From the NCBI RefSeq assembly GCF_000718305.1, contig NZ_JOFQ01000006.1, positions 186,001-250,000 on the forward strand: a DNA stretch of 64,000 nucleotides, given 5' to 3'. The translations under genes were made by a program, and so were the position numbers. This document shows, in pieces, positions 1 through 7,914 of the stretch. The notes under the pieces were generated by a model that made no database searches, had not been told where the DNA came from, and worked only from the letters and a program-made list of their open reading frames with translations. Origin of the DNA: Streptomyces niger (GTDB lineage: Bacteria; Actinomycetota; Actinomycetes; Streptomycetales; Streptomycetaceae). Within the stretch, counting starts at the first letter, position 1; each line of letters opens with the position of its first letter.

Positions 1-663
1 ACCGCCACGGGCGTGGCGGCCGCGTGGCTGGTCAGCACCGCGTTGTACGACCGCCGCGCCGACGCCCTCGCGGTCGGCATGCTGCTCATGTACGGACTGT
101 CGGCAGCCTTCGCCGCGGCGACCGCCGAGCCTCGGCTGCTGCTTCTGCGCGACCCGCTGGTGAGCGCTCTCGCCGGACTGGTGTTCCTCGGCAGTTGCCT
201 GAGCGGTACGCCGGCCACCGCCTACCTGGCACGCAAGCTGCACGGTTACCCACTAGACGCTCCCGCTCCCCACCTCCATCGCGCACACCTCAGGCAAACC
301 GCAGTCCTGGGCGCCGGGCTCACCGCCGAAGCGCTCGCACGCGTTGTCCTCGTGTACGCGCTACCGGTACCGACCGCCGCCGCGCTCACCCCACCACTCG
401 AATTCGCGGTACTCATCCCGCTGCTCGCATGGACCACCCTGCAACGCCGAAGGCTCCTGCCCCGCCCCTCCGCCGCGACAGTCGACCTGACTCACGTTGC
501 TGCGACAGCCGACCTGCCCGCCTCCGCTGCGACAACCGACCTGACCTCCTCGACCAGCAACTACGCCTCGACACCCGCCCGCGCACCCGCACCCACCCCC
601 ACACCCACGCCCACACCTGGCGTCGTCACACCCGACCAGCCACCTCCCGGAGGTGCCCGATGA
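1..663 (+). CDS. VC0807-like multi-pass membrane protein, 5' end outside window
   Basis: The frame is open from base 1, so the true start lies to the left. About 155 visible residues carry several hydrophobic helices and the stretch LVFLGSCLSGTPATAYLARK, which resembles VC0807-type membrane proteins of unknown function. The last 60 residues are low-complexity, rich in Ala, Thr and Pro, ending in a run of PT dipeptides. The stop overlaps the start of the agmatine deiminase gene in an ATGA arrangement, so the two are probably translated together. The family assignment rests on my recollection of its sequence pattern. The substrate or role is unknown. Confidence 0.7.
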   Translation, partial: TATGVAAAWLVSTALYDRRADALAVGMLLMYGLSAAFAAATAEPRLLLLRDPLVSALAGLVFLGSCLSGTPATAYLARKLHGYPLDAPAPHLHRAHLRQTAVLGAGLTAEALARVVLVYALPVPTAAALTPPLEFAVLIPLLAWTTLQRRRLLPRPSAATVDLTHVAATADLPASAATTDLTSSTSNYASTPARAPAPTPTPTPTPGVVTPDQPPPGGAR

Positions 664-1820
664 GAACCCTGCACAGCACACCCGCCGCGGACGGCTTCCG
701 GATGCCGGCGGAGTGGGAGCCGCACGAAGGCTGCTGGATGGTGTGGCCGCAGAACGGATACGTGTGGCGCGAAGGAGCCCGCCCGGCCCAGCGCGCGCTG
801 GCCGCCCTCGCCAATGCCGTCGTGGACTCAGGCGAAGACGTCACCGTCACGGTCACCGGGGACCAGTACGCACACGCCCGCTCCTCGCTGGACGCCCGCG
901 TCCGGGTCGTCGAGACGACCAGCTGGCTGGGCTGGGCCCGCGACATCGCACCCACCTTCGTCGTGGACGACACGGGCCGACGACGTGGCATCGACTTCGC
1001 CTTCAACGGATACGGCAACCGCTACCCGTACTGGGCCACCGACGACCAGTACGCCCGCAAGGTCCTCGACCTGACCGCCACCGACCGTTATCGCGCACCA
1101 CTCGTACTGGAGGGCGGCGCCTTCCACGTGGACGGCGAAGGAACCGCCCTGGTCACCGCCGAATCCCTGCTCGACCCCGCCCGCAACGACATGCCCACCC
1201 GCACTGCCATGGAAGAACTGCTGGCGGCCTACCTCGGCATCACTCGTACCCTGTGGCTCGAGTGGGGCCTGACACACGACGCAACGCGCGGTCACGTCGA
1301 CAACATGGCCTGCTTCGCGGCCCCCGGCGTGGTCTGCCTGACCTGGACCGATGACACGCGAGATGCCCAGTACGAACGCAGTGCGCGTGCCCTGGCCGAC
1401 CTGCGCGACACCGCCGACGCCCAAGGTCGCCCCCTCCGGGTGGAGAAGCTCCCCCTTCCCGGCCCGCTCCACGCGACCGATGACGAGATGCGAGGCACGG
1501 ACGGCCACACCCCGTACGCGAAGAGCCCCCAACACTCGCAACACTCCCGACAGCCCCAACTCCCCCGGCTCGCCGCCTCGTACGCGAACTTCTACCTCAC
1601 CGCCGACCACCTCTTCGCCCCACTGCTCGACCCCGAGCACGATGACGAGGCCCTCACCCGCCTCGCCCAGATCTTCCCGGACCACACCATCGTCGGACTC
1701 CCCACCCGCGAACTCCTCCTAGGCGGCGGCAACATCCACTGCACCACCCAACACATCCCGGCCCGAAGCCGACCACTGACGGCGACTGCCGACGACGACC
1801 ACCCCACGAAAAACCGGTGA
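660..1820 (+). CDS. aguA: Agmatine deiminase (agmatine iminohydrolase)
   Basis: Predicted to hydrolyse agmatine to N-carbamoylputrescine and ammonia in the cytoplasm, a step from arginine toward putrescine. The 386-residue product has the family signatures in order: WEPHEGCWMVWP near the N-terminus, the LEGGAFHVDGEGT strand, the GHVDN histidine motif, and C-terminal GGGNIHCTTQ with the catalytic cysteine. Usual length for the family is about 340-380; a small insertion rich in Ser, Gln and His sits near residues 285-300. ATG 660 is chosen because it overlaps the upstream stop (ATGA) and has GGAGG shortly before it. It could act on a related guanidine, but the family call is firm. Confidence 0.93.
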   Translation: MRTLHSTPAADGFRMPAEWEPHEGCWMVWPQNGYVWREGARPAQRALAALANAVVDSGEDVTVTVTGDQYAHARSSLDARVRVVETTSWLGWARDIAPTFVVDDTGRRRGIDFAFNGYGNRYPYWATDDQYARKVLDLTATDRYRAPLVLEGGAFHVDGEGTALVTAESLLDPARNDMPTRTAMEELLAAYLGITRTLWLEWGLTHDATRGHVDNMACFAAPGVVCLTWTDDTRDAQYERSARALADLRDTADAQGRPLRVEKLPLPGPLHATDDEMRGTDGHTPYAKSPQHSQHSRQPQLPRLAASYANFYLTADHLFAPLLDPEHDDEALTRLAQIFPDHTIVGLPTRELLLGGGNIHCTTQHIPARSRPLTATADDDHPTKNR

Positions 1821-1892
1821 CGCGCCCTGCGAACATCGCGCATGCTTGCCCCCGATGTCACCGACTACTTGACGTTTTGACGTGAAGGAGCT

Positions 1893-2885
1893 GTGGGCGT
1901 GGACTCTTCCTCCCCGGAACGACTACCTGGCTACGACTTCCGCCCGTATCGAGGTCGTACGGACCACAGCGCTATGGCAGCTGTGCGGTTGGGGTGCGCG
2001 GAGCGGGACCGCATCGATGCCGGGTCGGTCGTGGAAGGCCTGCCGACGGTGACCGAAATTGCGGAGTTCTGCGCCCAACTGGACGACCCATCACACAACC
2101 AGGTTCTGGTGGAGCACGGCGGTGAAGTCGTCGGCTATTCGACCATCAGGTGGTGGCGGGAACGGGACGGAACGTGGTTGTACCTGCACCGCGGTCACCT
2201 GCTCCCTGAGCACCGCGGCCGAGGTGTCGGCTCAGCCATGCTCGCCTGGGCCGAAGGCCGAATCCGCCACCTCGTACAGCAGCATGGCACCGCACAGACA
2301 GCCGTCTTCGGGGCGAATGCCACGTCCACCACCGAAGATGCCACGCGGTTGCTGCTCGAAGCGGGTTACCGGCGCGTCTTCAGCCTGGCAGAACTGCAAC
2401 TCACCGACCTGCGAAAGCTTCCCGACGACGGACGGCTACCGACCGGATTCCGTATGGGTGCACTCGATGCGAGCAGCTTCCGCGCGGCGTGGGAAACGGT
2501 GGTCAATTCGTACGCGGATGCCGCCTTCACCCAGGAGTGGCCGTACGACCGCTTTCTCGCCAAGGCCAATCCCACCTGTTGGCGGGCCGCTTGGGACGGG
2601 CCTCATATGGCCGGCGTGGCTCTCTGCTCCATTCGCCCACAGAACCCCTCGGTGGGCGAAATCGAAGAACTCAGCGTCCGGGAGGAATCGAGGCGCCTGG
2701 GGCTCGGGCGGGCCCTGCTCCTGGACGGATTGCGATGCCTCCGCGAACACGGCGCAACCACCGCTCGGCTGTACACCGGGACGGCAAATCCGTACCGGTC
2801 GTACGACCTCTACGAGAGCGTCGGATTCCGCCGGATCAACGAATACCTGCGCTACCGCAAGCCGATGGACCCGGCAGGCCGGTAG
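1893..2885 (+). CDS. Tandem GNAT-domain N-acetyltransferase
   Basis: A 330-residue protein with two GNAT folds. The first (about residues 15-150) has an acetyl-CoA loop in LPEHRGRGVGSAML. The second (about 190-325) has REESRRLGLGRALL followed by the typical ARLYTGTANPYRSYDLYESVGF strand-helix end. Such tandem GNAT proteins in Streptomyces often act on small amines or antibiotics, but nothing here fixes the substrate. GTG 1893 has GAAGGAG about 9 bases upstream. It converges with another GNAT gene at 2913. Confidence 0.88.
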   Translation: MGVDSSSPERLPGYDFRPYRGRTDHSAMAAVRLGCAERDRIDAGSVVEGLPTVTEIAEFCAQLDDPSHNQVLVEHGGEVVGYSTIRWWRERDGTWLYLHRGHLLPEHRGRGVGSAMLAWAEGRIRHLVQQHGTAQTAVFGANATSTTEDATRLLLEAGYRRVFSLAELQLTDLRKLPDDGRLPTGFRMGALDASSFRAAWETVVNSYADAAFTQEWPYDRFLAKANPTCWRAAWDGPHMAGVALCSIRPQNPSVGEIEELSVREESRRLGLGRALLLDGLRCLREHGATTARLYTGTANPYRSYDLYESVGFRRINEYLRYRKPMDPAGR

Positions 2886-2912
2886 CTCTCCTCGGCCGGC
2901 CCCTGTCGCCCC

Positions 2913-3344
2913 TTACCCGGACAGGTCTTTGAAGAAGTACACGTCCTCATGCCCTCCCGGGACACCGGGCAGGCGTCCGGCCTCGCGATAGCCGTGGCGC
3001 GCGTAGAACTCCGGGGCCTGAAAGGAGTAGGTGGAGAGCGTCATCCGCGTACAGCCGCGCCGTCGGGCCTCGGCCTCCGCCGCCCGAAGCAGGCGGGTGC
3101 CCCAGCCGGCGTGGCGGTGATCCTCATGGACCCACAGCAGTTCGATGCCACCGAGTTCACCCCAGGTCCAGCCGGTGAGACCGCCGATGGTCTCGCCATT
3201 CCTGTCCGTGACCCGAACGCTGAAGTCCGTCTCCTCGTCCACCCCCGTGGCAGCACTGTTGAACTCATCCAGCCGCTCCCCGAGCAGCTCTTCGAGCTCC
3301 TTGTCGGCATCGCCGGTGCGCAGGACGGGCTCGTCATTGGTCAT
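2913..3344 (-). CDS. GNAT family N-acetyltransferase
   Basis: A single-domain 143-residue GNAT protein. The core is visible as IELLWVHEDHRHAGWGTRLL (acetyl-CoA loop) and FQAPEFYARHGYREAGRLPG near the C-terminus, ending YFFKDL as in many Streptomyces stand-alone GNATs. I chose ATG 3344 because it overlaps the stop of a small upstream ORF (ATGA) and has GGCGGA just before it; a GTG at 3362 is possible. Acceptor substrate unknown. Confidence 0.85.
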   Translation of the reverse strand: MTNDEPVLRTGDADKELEELLGERLDEFNSAATGVDEETDFSVRVTDRNGETIGGLTGWTWGELGGIELLWVHEDHRHAGWGTRLLRAAEAEARRRGCTRMTLSTYSFQAPEFYARHGYREAGRLPGVPGGHEDVYFFKDLSG

Positions 3345-3565
3345 TCCGCCAGTGTGAACCACAGCTCAGGCGTAGAGGGGTGGATCACGTACTGCGGCGG
3401 GAGCGCGACGGTGAGAGACCGATTCCGGCCGGCCAGCCGGCCGGCAAGGCGAATGTTCTTCGGTGGCGTGCGTGGATCGAAGTCCACGTTGAGCCACTCG
3501 CAGCCGTCACGGGCACCCACCCAGCCAAGACTGTGGTGCTTGATGCGATCCCACCAGCCGGCCAC
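3341..3565 (-). CDS. Small unrecognised ORF coupled to the GNAT gene
   Basis: A 74-residue ORF from GTG 3565. Its protein looks natural (AGWWDRIKHHSLGWVGARDG, then NVDFDPRTPP) and has good third-position GC. Its stop overlaps the GNAT start. The reading frame stays open upstream into the TetR 3' end without an obvious start, so this may be the 3' remnant of a longer gene whose beginning was replaced. I do not recognise the family. Confidence 0.4.
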   Translation of the reverse strand: MAGWWDRIKHHSLGWVGARDGCEWLNVDFDPRTPPKNIRLAGRLAGRNRSLTVALPPQYVIHPSTPELWFTLAE

Positions 3566-3602
3566 GGCGTTTCCGCCGTGCGACCGGTGCGCGCTGAAGG
3601 TG

Positions 3603-4217
3603 TCAGCCGCGGTCGGACGGGTTCGTCAGTAGGACGTCGATGTGGCGTTGGAGGAGGGCCAGCGCCGTGGCCGGAGTGTGCTGGCCTGCCAGGACGTGGA
3701 CCGTAAGGCCGTCGGCCAGGGCGAGGAGTGTGTGTGCCTCGTGTTCGGCGTCCAGGCCCTGGAGAACCTCTTGGGTGTCCTGGCCGTAGCGGATGAGCCA
3801 CGCGATGAGGCGGTGAAGCTCGGCATAGGTGTCGTGCAGCACGGCGGCCAGCTTTTCGCTCGCTGGAGCATGCGCGACGAAGGCCAGCCAGACGTGAGCC
3901 TGTGTCTTGGATGCCTCATCAAGAAGGGCGAGTTCCGCCAGTGTGTGGGACAGCAGGGTGGCAGCGGCCTGAGGAGTGTGAGTGGCGGCGATGCGCTGAT
4001 TGGCGCGTTCGCTGACGTGTTGGGACACGTGCTTCAGCGCGAAGAGCAGCATGTCCTCCTTGGTGCGGAAACACCGCTGGACAGCACCCATCGACACATC
4101 GGCCTGGGCAGCGACATCGCGGAGGCTGACGGCCTCCATGCCGGAGCGTGCGATCAAAGTGCAGACCGCCTCGGCGATCCGTCGGCGCCGCTCCTCGTAG
4201 TCGACCTGCCTGGGCAC
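3603..4217 (-). CDS. TetR/AcrR family transcriptional repressor
   Basis: A 204-residue regulator with an N-terminal helix-turn-helix (residues 8-55: RRRRIAEAVCTLIARSGME, then LRDVAAQADVSMGAVQRCF) and an all-helical ligand domain. GTG 4217 is chosen because GGAAGGAG lies 7 bases upstream and the HTH begins right after it; the longer ORF to 4415 has a Pro/Ser-rich non-coding-like extension. It is divergent from a small membrane protein gene. Two related palindromes in the gap, GATGCA-N2-TGCATC and GATGCG-N2-CGCATC, are the likely operators, so it probably represses itself and its neighbour. Confidence 0.9.
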   Translation of the reverse strand: MPRQVDYEERRRRIAEAVCTLIARSGMEAVSLRDVAAQADVSMGAVQRCFRTKEDMLLFALKHVSQHVSERANQRIAATHTPQAAATLLSHTLAELALLDEASKTQAHVWLAFVAHAPASEKLAAVLHDTYAELHRLIAWLIRYGQDTQEVLQGLDAEHEAHTLLALADGLTVHVLAGQHTPATALALLQRHIDVLLTNPSDRG

Positions 4218-4239
4218 GGTTCGCTCCTTCCCACGTTCT

Positions 4240-4253
4240 GATGCACTTGCATC
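4240..4253. promoter_or_regulatory. TetR operator candidate 1
   Basis: Perfect inverted repeat GATGCA-CT-TGCATC just upstream of the TetR start, matching in form the second site 38 bp away (4278-4291). Placement between divergent genes and the shared core GATGC/GCATC support an operator. Confidence 0.6.
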
Positions 4254-4277
4254 GTATCGCAGCGCGCGGCACGATGT

Positions 4278-4291
4278 GATGCGTTCGCATC
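4278..4291. promoter_or_regulatory. TetR operator candidate 2
   Basis: Perfect inverted repeat GATGCG-TT-CGCATC, centred 38 bp from the first site and 37 bp before the start of the membrane protein gene. A further half-site GATGC follows at 4297. Confidence 0.6.
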
Positions 4292-4327
4292 GGATAGATG
4301 CACAGCCACCGGGAGGGGAAGCACGCC

Positions 4328-4651
4328 ATGGGGAAGCCGGGGAAGCCCAACGTGGAGGGCAAGTCGAACGTGCAGGGGAAGCGAGGCTCGCAAGGGGAGC
4401 CGGACAAGAGCGCAAAGGGCAGCTCAGGGCAGAGGCTGCTGTGGCTGTTCGGCGCCATCCTCGTCGTCCAGGGCTTCGGCTCCGCCGTCACCGAGGCCGG
4501 GTGGGACACGAGCTTTGGCGTCGCCGGCCTCTTGCGGGCAGCCCACATGCCCGAGTGGGTGACGCTCCTCGTAGGTTTCGTGGGTGTGGCCCTGCTGGGA
4601 GTGGCAGCGCGTCGGCATTACGCCGAGAGGCGGGCCGGGCGTCGTCCATGA
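4328..4651 (+). CDS. Small two-helix membrane protein, TetR-controlled
   Basis: A 107-residue protein. The first 40 residues are hydrophilic and rich in Gly and Lys (GKPGKPNVEGKSNVQGK), followed by a helix LLWLFGAILVVQGFGSAV and a second one WVTLLVGFVGVALLGVAA, ending in Arg-rich residues that should stay in the cytoplasm. ATG 4328 has GGGAGGGG about 10 bases upstream; ATG 4298 lacks one. No family recognised. Because it shares a promoter region and two palindromes with the divergent TetR gene it is the likely regulated target. Confidence 0.7.
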   Translation: MGKPGKPNVEGKSNVQGKRGSQGEPDKSAKGSSGQRLLWLFGAILVVQGFGSAVTEAGWDTSFGVAGLLRAAHMPEWVTLLVGFVGVALLGVAARRHYAERRAGRRP

Positions 4652-4700
4652 GGCCGTCACCCGGCTGATCGTCACCGTTGGTCGCTCTTACCGGAGCGCG

Positions 4701-5167
4701 TCAGGGATGGATGGTGACGACCATCTGGGGCAGCATCCGGCCGGCAATGGAGCCGGAAGGGACATTGCCCACTCGTATCGCGCCCACGGCACGGTAGAAG
4801 GGCTCGGCATTCGGGTCTGCGTCGATCGTGAGCTGAGTGAATCCGAGTTCGCGCCCCGTCGCGACGGTGTACTCGAACAGCAGGCGCCCGATTCCCTGCC
4901 CCATAGCGTGCGGCTCGACGAACAGCATGCCGAGAACACCCGTGGGTGGTTCCTCCTCAAGAGTCGTGAAGCCCAGCCCAGAATATGGCCGCCTCTGTCA
5001 GCCACCGCGGCTCTCCGGCGTGCGACCTCACTCGTGCCCAGAGTGAGTTCATCTCTGCACGCGTCCAGGAAGGCAGCGTCATAGCCCCAGTGCGCCTTGG
5101 ATCGTAGCGCCAAGTCGCTGAGGGTCTCGGCTTCCGTCGCCAACGCCGGCCTGATCAGCACGCCCAT
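4701..5167 (-). pseudogene. GNAT acetyltransferase gene broken by a 5-bp duplication
   Basis: The N-terminal part (MGVLIRPALATEAETLSDLA, RSKAHWGYDAAFLDACRDEL, up to GGHILG) and the C-terminal part (MLFVEPHAMGQGIGRLLFE to the end) form one ordinary GNAT of about 150 residues but lie in different frames. The break is at the tandem GCCCA-GCCCA at 4971-4980. Removing one copy restores HILGFTTLEEEPPTGVLGML exactly. The gene is therefore probably inactive, or the sequence has an error here. The start ATG 5167 sits just downstream of three 18-bp repeats. Confidence 0.85.
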
Positions 5168-5177
5168 CTGTTCCCCC

Positions 5178-5231
5178 GTCGCAGTCATCGCGGTGGTCGC
5201 AGTCATCGCGGTGGTCGCAGTCGTCGCGGTG
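5178..5231. repeat. Three 18-bp tandem repeats
   Basis: Unit GTCGCAGTCATCGCGGTG occurs three times in a row, the third copy with one change, followed by a degenerate GCCACGGTG part-copy. It lies directly upstream of the broken GNAT start. Confidence 0.85.
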
Positions 5232-5333
5232 GCCACGGTGGCCGCGGGTCATCGCCATTGCCGCAATCATCGCAGTAAAGGTAGTGGGAAAATCGGCACG
5301 AGGTAATCGCTCGGCCCATGCGAGGATCGCGCC

Positions 5334-5861
5334 GTGAATGATCTGCATGTGCGCCTCGCCGAAGACACCGATCTCGCCACACTCGTTCGCTTACGGGACG
5401 ACGCCGCCCGCTGGATGCTCGCCCAAGGCATCACCGGCCAATGGCAGCCCGGCCAGTTGGACGAGGGCCACTTCCGCAAGGTCATGACGACGGGCGAGGT
5501 GTGGCTCGCCACGGTTGGCAGTCGTGTGCTGGGGGCCTGGGAGTTGTGGTGGGAAGACGAGGAAGCATGGGGGCCACAACCGCCGGTGGCCGGGTACGTG
5601 CATCGGCTGATGGTGGACCGCAGCTGCGCTCGCCCCGGTACGGGACGGTTGCTGCTGCGTGCTGCGGAGCGCCGTATCGCCGCGGCAGGACGGGAGTTCG
5701 TGCGTCTGGACTGCTTGGCCGGCAACGCGCGCCTGAATGCCTATTACGTGGCTGCCGGCTACCGGGTGGTCGGCCACAAGGCGGGAAAACCGCAACCGGG
5801 TGGCGCACCCAAGTCGTTCACGCTCCTTGAGAAGAGCCTGTGTTCCTTCGACGCGGAATGA
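5334..5861 (+). CDS. GNAT family N-acetyltransferase with a TTA codon
   Basis: A 175-residue GNAT. The acetyl-CoA loop region reads HRLMVDRSCARPGTGRLLLR and the C-terminal signature LDCLAGNARLNAYYVAAGYR is clear. Codon 20 (5391-5393) is TTA, rare in Streptomyces and read by the bldA tRNA, so translation may be tied to development. Upstream and downstream neighbours are also GNATs or metabolic genes and give no substrate hint. A convergent hairpin follows at 5945-5981. Confidence 0.85.
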   Translation: MNDLHVRLAEDTDLATLVRLRDDAARWMLAQGITGQWQPGQLDEGHFRKVMTTGEVWLATVGSRVLGAWELWWEDEEAWGPQPPVAGYVHRLMVDRSCARPGTGRLLLRAAERRIAAAGREFVRLDCLAGNARLNAYYVAAGYRVVGHKAGKPQPGGAPKSFTLLEKSLCSFDAE

Positions 5862-5944
5862 CTCGGAGGCGTAGTCATCCTTCGCAGTGACCCCAGTTGC
5901 TTCGCCGCTCATTCGAGTTGGGGATCAGCTCCTAACGCACCTGG

Positions 5945-5981
5945 CTCGAACCCGCCTGTCCCGTACGTCGGAGGGTTCGAG
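5945..5981. terminator. Candidate bidirectional terminator hairpin
   Basis: Arms CTCGAACCC and GGGTTCGAG with a 19-nt loop lie between the convergent GNAT (5861) and hydroxyacyl-CoA dehydrogenase (6002) ends. Confidence 0.45.
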
Positions 5982-6001
5982 ACTTTCGGTGTGGCGGGAG
6001 G

Positions 6002-6865
6002 TTACTGGTCGTAGGGGTAGAAGCCACGTCCGGTTTTGACACCGAGGCGGCCGGCGTCGACGTACTCGTGGAGCAGCCGACGCGGCCCCTCGGGCAGGTC
6101 GGGGTTTTCCTCGGCGTAGTGGTTCTCGATGTCCAGGACCACGTCGAGGCCGACCTGGTCCATCATCCGGAACGGGCCGGCGGGCGCGCCAGTGTTCACC
6201 ACGAACATCCGGTCGACGTCCTCTGGCGTCGACACGCCGTCGGCAACGACCGCGAGGGACTCCCGTTTGATGGCAGCCCAGATGCGGTTGAAGATGAAGC
6301 CTGTCGATTCCTTGTGCGCGACGAACGGATGCACGCCATAGCGCGGCAGCTCGTCGCGGAGGAAGTCGAAGATCGTTGGGTCGGTTTTCCCGTCGCTCAT
6401 CAGGTCGACGGCGTTCTGGTGTGGGGGCATGTAGAAGTGCATGTTGAGCACCCGTTCGGGGTGGTTGACCTTGTCGATCATGAGCCGTGAGGCATAAGAC
6501 GAGGAGTTGCTGGCGATGATCGTGTCGTCGTCGGCGGCCGCGTCGAGCTGACCGAACAGTGTGGTCTTGAGGTCCAGACGCTCCGGGATTGCCTCGATGA
6601 CGAGCCAGGCTCCTCCCACGGCGGCATCAAGGTCGTCGAAAGCCTGGGCGCACCCGGCCGCGGCACCCTCCCGGTCGGCGACGACTGAGGGCAGGGTCTG
6701 CTCGACATAGCTGACTGCAGCCTCACGGACGTCAGCCGACAGGTCGTAGACGCGGACTTTGCTCCCGCCGCTCGCGAACATCAACGCGATCCTGCGGCCG
6801 AGAGTGCCACCTCCGATCACCGTGACGGGACGGGTCTGGAGGTTCTGTGGCAGTTGGAAGGTCAT
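6002..6865 (-). CDS. 3-hydroxyacyl-CoA dehydrogenase family protein
   Basis: A 287-residue NAD-dependent dehydrogenase: Rossmann motif VIGGGTLGRRIALMFASGG at the N-terminus, catalytic-domain signature NMHFYMPP and FIFNRIWAAIKRE, and C-terminal helices ending RLGVKTGRGFYPYD, the standard 3-hydroxybutyryl-CoA dehydrogenase ending. Predicted to interconvert a 3-hydroxyacyl-CoA (or related hydroxy acid) and the 3-oxo form in the cytoplasm. ATG 6865 has GAGGAA upstream; the longer frame to 6931 would start inside the palindrome. Divergent from an acetoacetate decarboxylase-like gene, so both may act on C4 keto/hydroxy intermediates. Confidence 0.9.
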   Translation of the reverse strand: MTFQLPQNLQTRPVTVIGGGTLGRRIALMFASGGSKVRVYDLSADVREAAVSYVEQTLPSVVADREGAAAGCAQAFDDLDAAVGGAWLVIEAIPERLDLKTTLFGQLDAAADDDTIIASNSSSYASRLMIDKVNHPERVLNMHFYMPPHQNAVDLMSDGKTDPTIFDFLRDELPRYGVHPFVAHKESTGFIFNRIWAAIKRESLAVVADGVSTPEDVDRMFVVNTGAPAGPFRMMDQVGLDVVLDIENHYAEENPDLPEGPRRLLHEYVDAGRLGVKTGRGFYPYDQ

Positions 6866-6895
6866 GGGGTTCCTCGCTTGCGTAAACGACAGCTT

Positions 6896-6928
6896 CGATA
6901 CAGACTGTACTGAGTACATTTCGTATCG
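6896..6928. promoter_or_regulatory. 33-bp interrupted palindrome between divergent genes
   Basis: Outer arms CGATAC / GTATCG and inner perfect palindrome TGTACT-G-AGTACA share exactly the same centre (6912). It sits in the 85-bp gap between the divergent dehydrogenase and decarboxylase genes and is a strong operator candidate for a dimeric or tetrameric repressor. The regulator is not identified. Confidence 0.7.
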
Positions 6929-6950
6929 CAAATCCGGCAGAAGGTCCCTG

Positions 6951-7703
6951 ATGCAGCCAGCCGATGTTCTCCATCACGCGACAACCCCGCTCACGGCGCC
7001 GGTCTACCCGGTGCGGGCGACCCGGTTCACCGACCGGGAGTACCTCAACGTCGTGTACCGGACCGATCCCGACGTCCTGCGGGCGATCGTCCCCGCGCCG
7101 CTGCGGGTGGACGAGCCGCTCGTCAGGTTTGAGGTCATGAAGATGGGCGAAGTCGACGGCTACGGCCCCTACGTCGAATCGGGTCAGGCGATCCAAGTGG
7201 TTTTCGACGGCGAGCAGGGCGAGTACCTGCACGCGATGTACCTCGACAACTTCGCCGCGACCGCCTCCGGCCGTGAGCTCAGCGCCTATCCGAAGGTGCT
7301 CGGCACCCCCGGACTGCGCGTTGACCAGGGTGCGCTCGTCGGGACGCTCGACCGCGGCACTGAGCGGGTGGCGACGGCCACGATGGCGTACAAGTGGGAG
7401 TCACTCGACCTCGACGAGGCGAAGGCACAGATCACGGTGCCCACCTTCATGGTCAAGATCGTGCCGAACGTGTTCACACAAGGTCTGCGTGCCTCAGACC
7501 TGGTGCGCACGGAGATCACCGACATCGTGGTGAAGGAGGCATGGACCGGGCCCGCCAGGCTGCAGCTGTTCCAGCACGCCCTCGCCCCGATGGCCGACCT
7601 ACCCGTACTCGAGGTCGTCAGCGCCTCGCACATCGTCACCGACCTCACGCTCGCATCCGTGCAGCCGGTGCACGACTACCTCACCGCAGCCACGACCGCC
7701 TAG
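6951..7703 (+). CDS. Acetoacetate decarboxylase family protein
   Basis: A 250-residue member of the acetoacetate decarboxylase superfamily. The AYPKVLGTP segment holds the lysine that forms the Schiff base in true decarboxylases, preceded by the conserved YLDNFAA and SGRELSAYP region. Predicted to decarboxylate a 3-oxo acid or act on a related keto acid; the glutamates around the lysine differ from clostridial Adc, so the exact reaction is uncertain. ATG 6951 has AGAAGG upstream. The gene is divergent from a 3-hydroxyacyl-CoA dehydrogenase and shares its palindromic control region. Confidence 0.85.
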   Translation: MQPADVLHHATTPLTAPVYPVRATRFTDREYLNVVYRTDPDVLRAIVPAPLRVDEPLVRFEVMKMGEVDGYGPYVESGQAIQVVFDGEQGEYLHAMYLDNFAATASGRELSAYPKVLGTPGLRVDQGALVGTLDRGTERVATATMAYKWESLDLDEAKAQITVPTFMVKIVPNVFTQGLRASDLVRTEITDIVVKEAWTGPARLQLFQHALAPMADLPVLEVVSASHIVTDLTLASVQPVHDYLTAATTA

Positions 7704-7725
7704 GGCGCGTCGTCAAATGGCGCGT

Positions 7726-7763
7726 CTGCGTGATTACCGATGTCCTGCGTGATTACCGATGTG
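7726..7763. repeat. 19-bp direct tandem repeat
   Basis: CTGCGTGATTACCGATGTS occurs twice head to tail, 150 bp upstream of the esterase start. No other feature is visible in 7704-7914 apart from the esterase ribosome site. Confidence 0.85.
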
Positions 7764-7914
7764 TTGGCGTGGTGAGCGGATGGATCACGCTGTCCTATTT
7801 TCCTGCTGTCGAACCTGCGTCGCCCGCCGCCGCAGGTTGCTTGTCCTGTTCTTGTCGTACTCACGTAGTGCGTGACCTGTTCGGGTGTAAGCCCGTGAGC
7901 GAGGAGGAACCACG

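Noticed and set aside
828..1685. 285-residue minus-strand ORF opposite agmatine deiminase
   Set aside because: Mirror frame of a clear gene; no ribosome site or family, and Val/Gly/Glu-rich composition typical of antisense in high-GC DNA.
5945..5981. GGGTTCGAG segment as a possible tRNA T-arm
   Set aside because: No acceptor, D or anticodon arms can be built around it; it pairs as a terminator stem instead.
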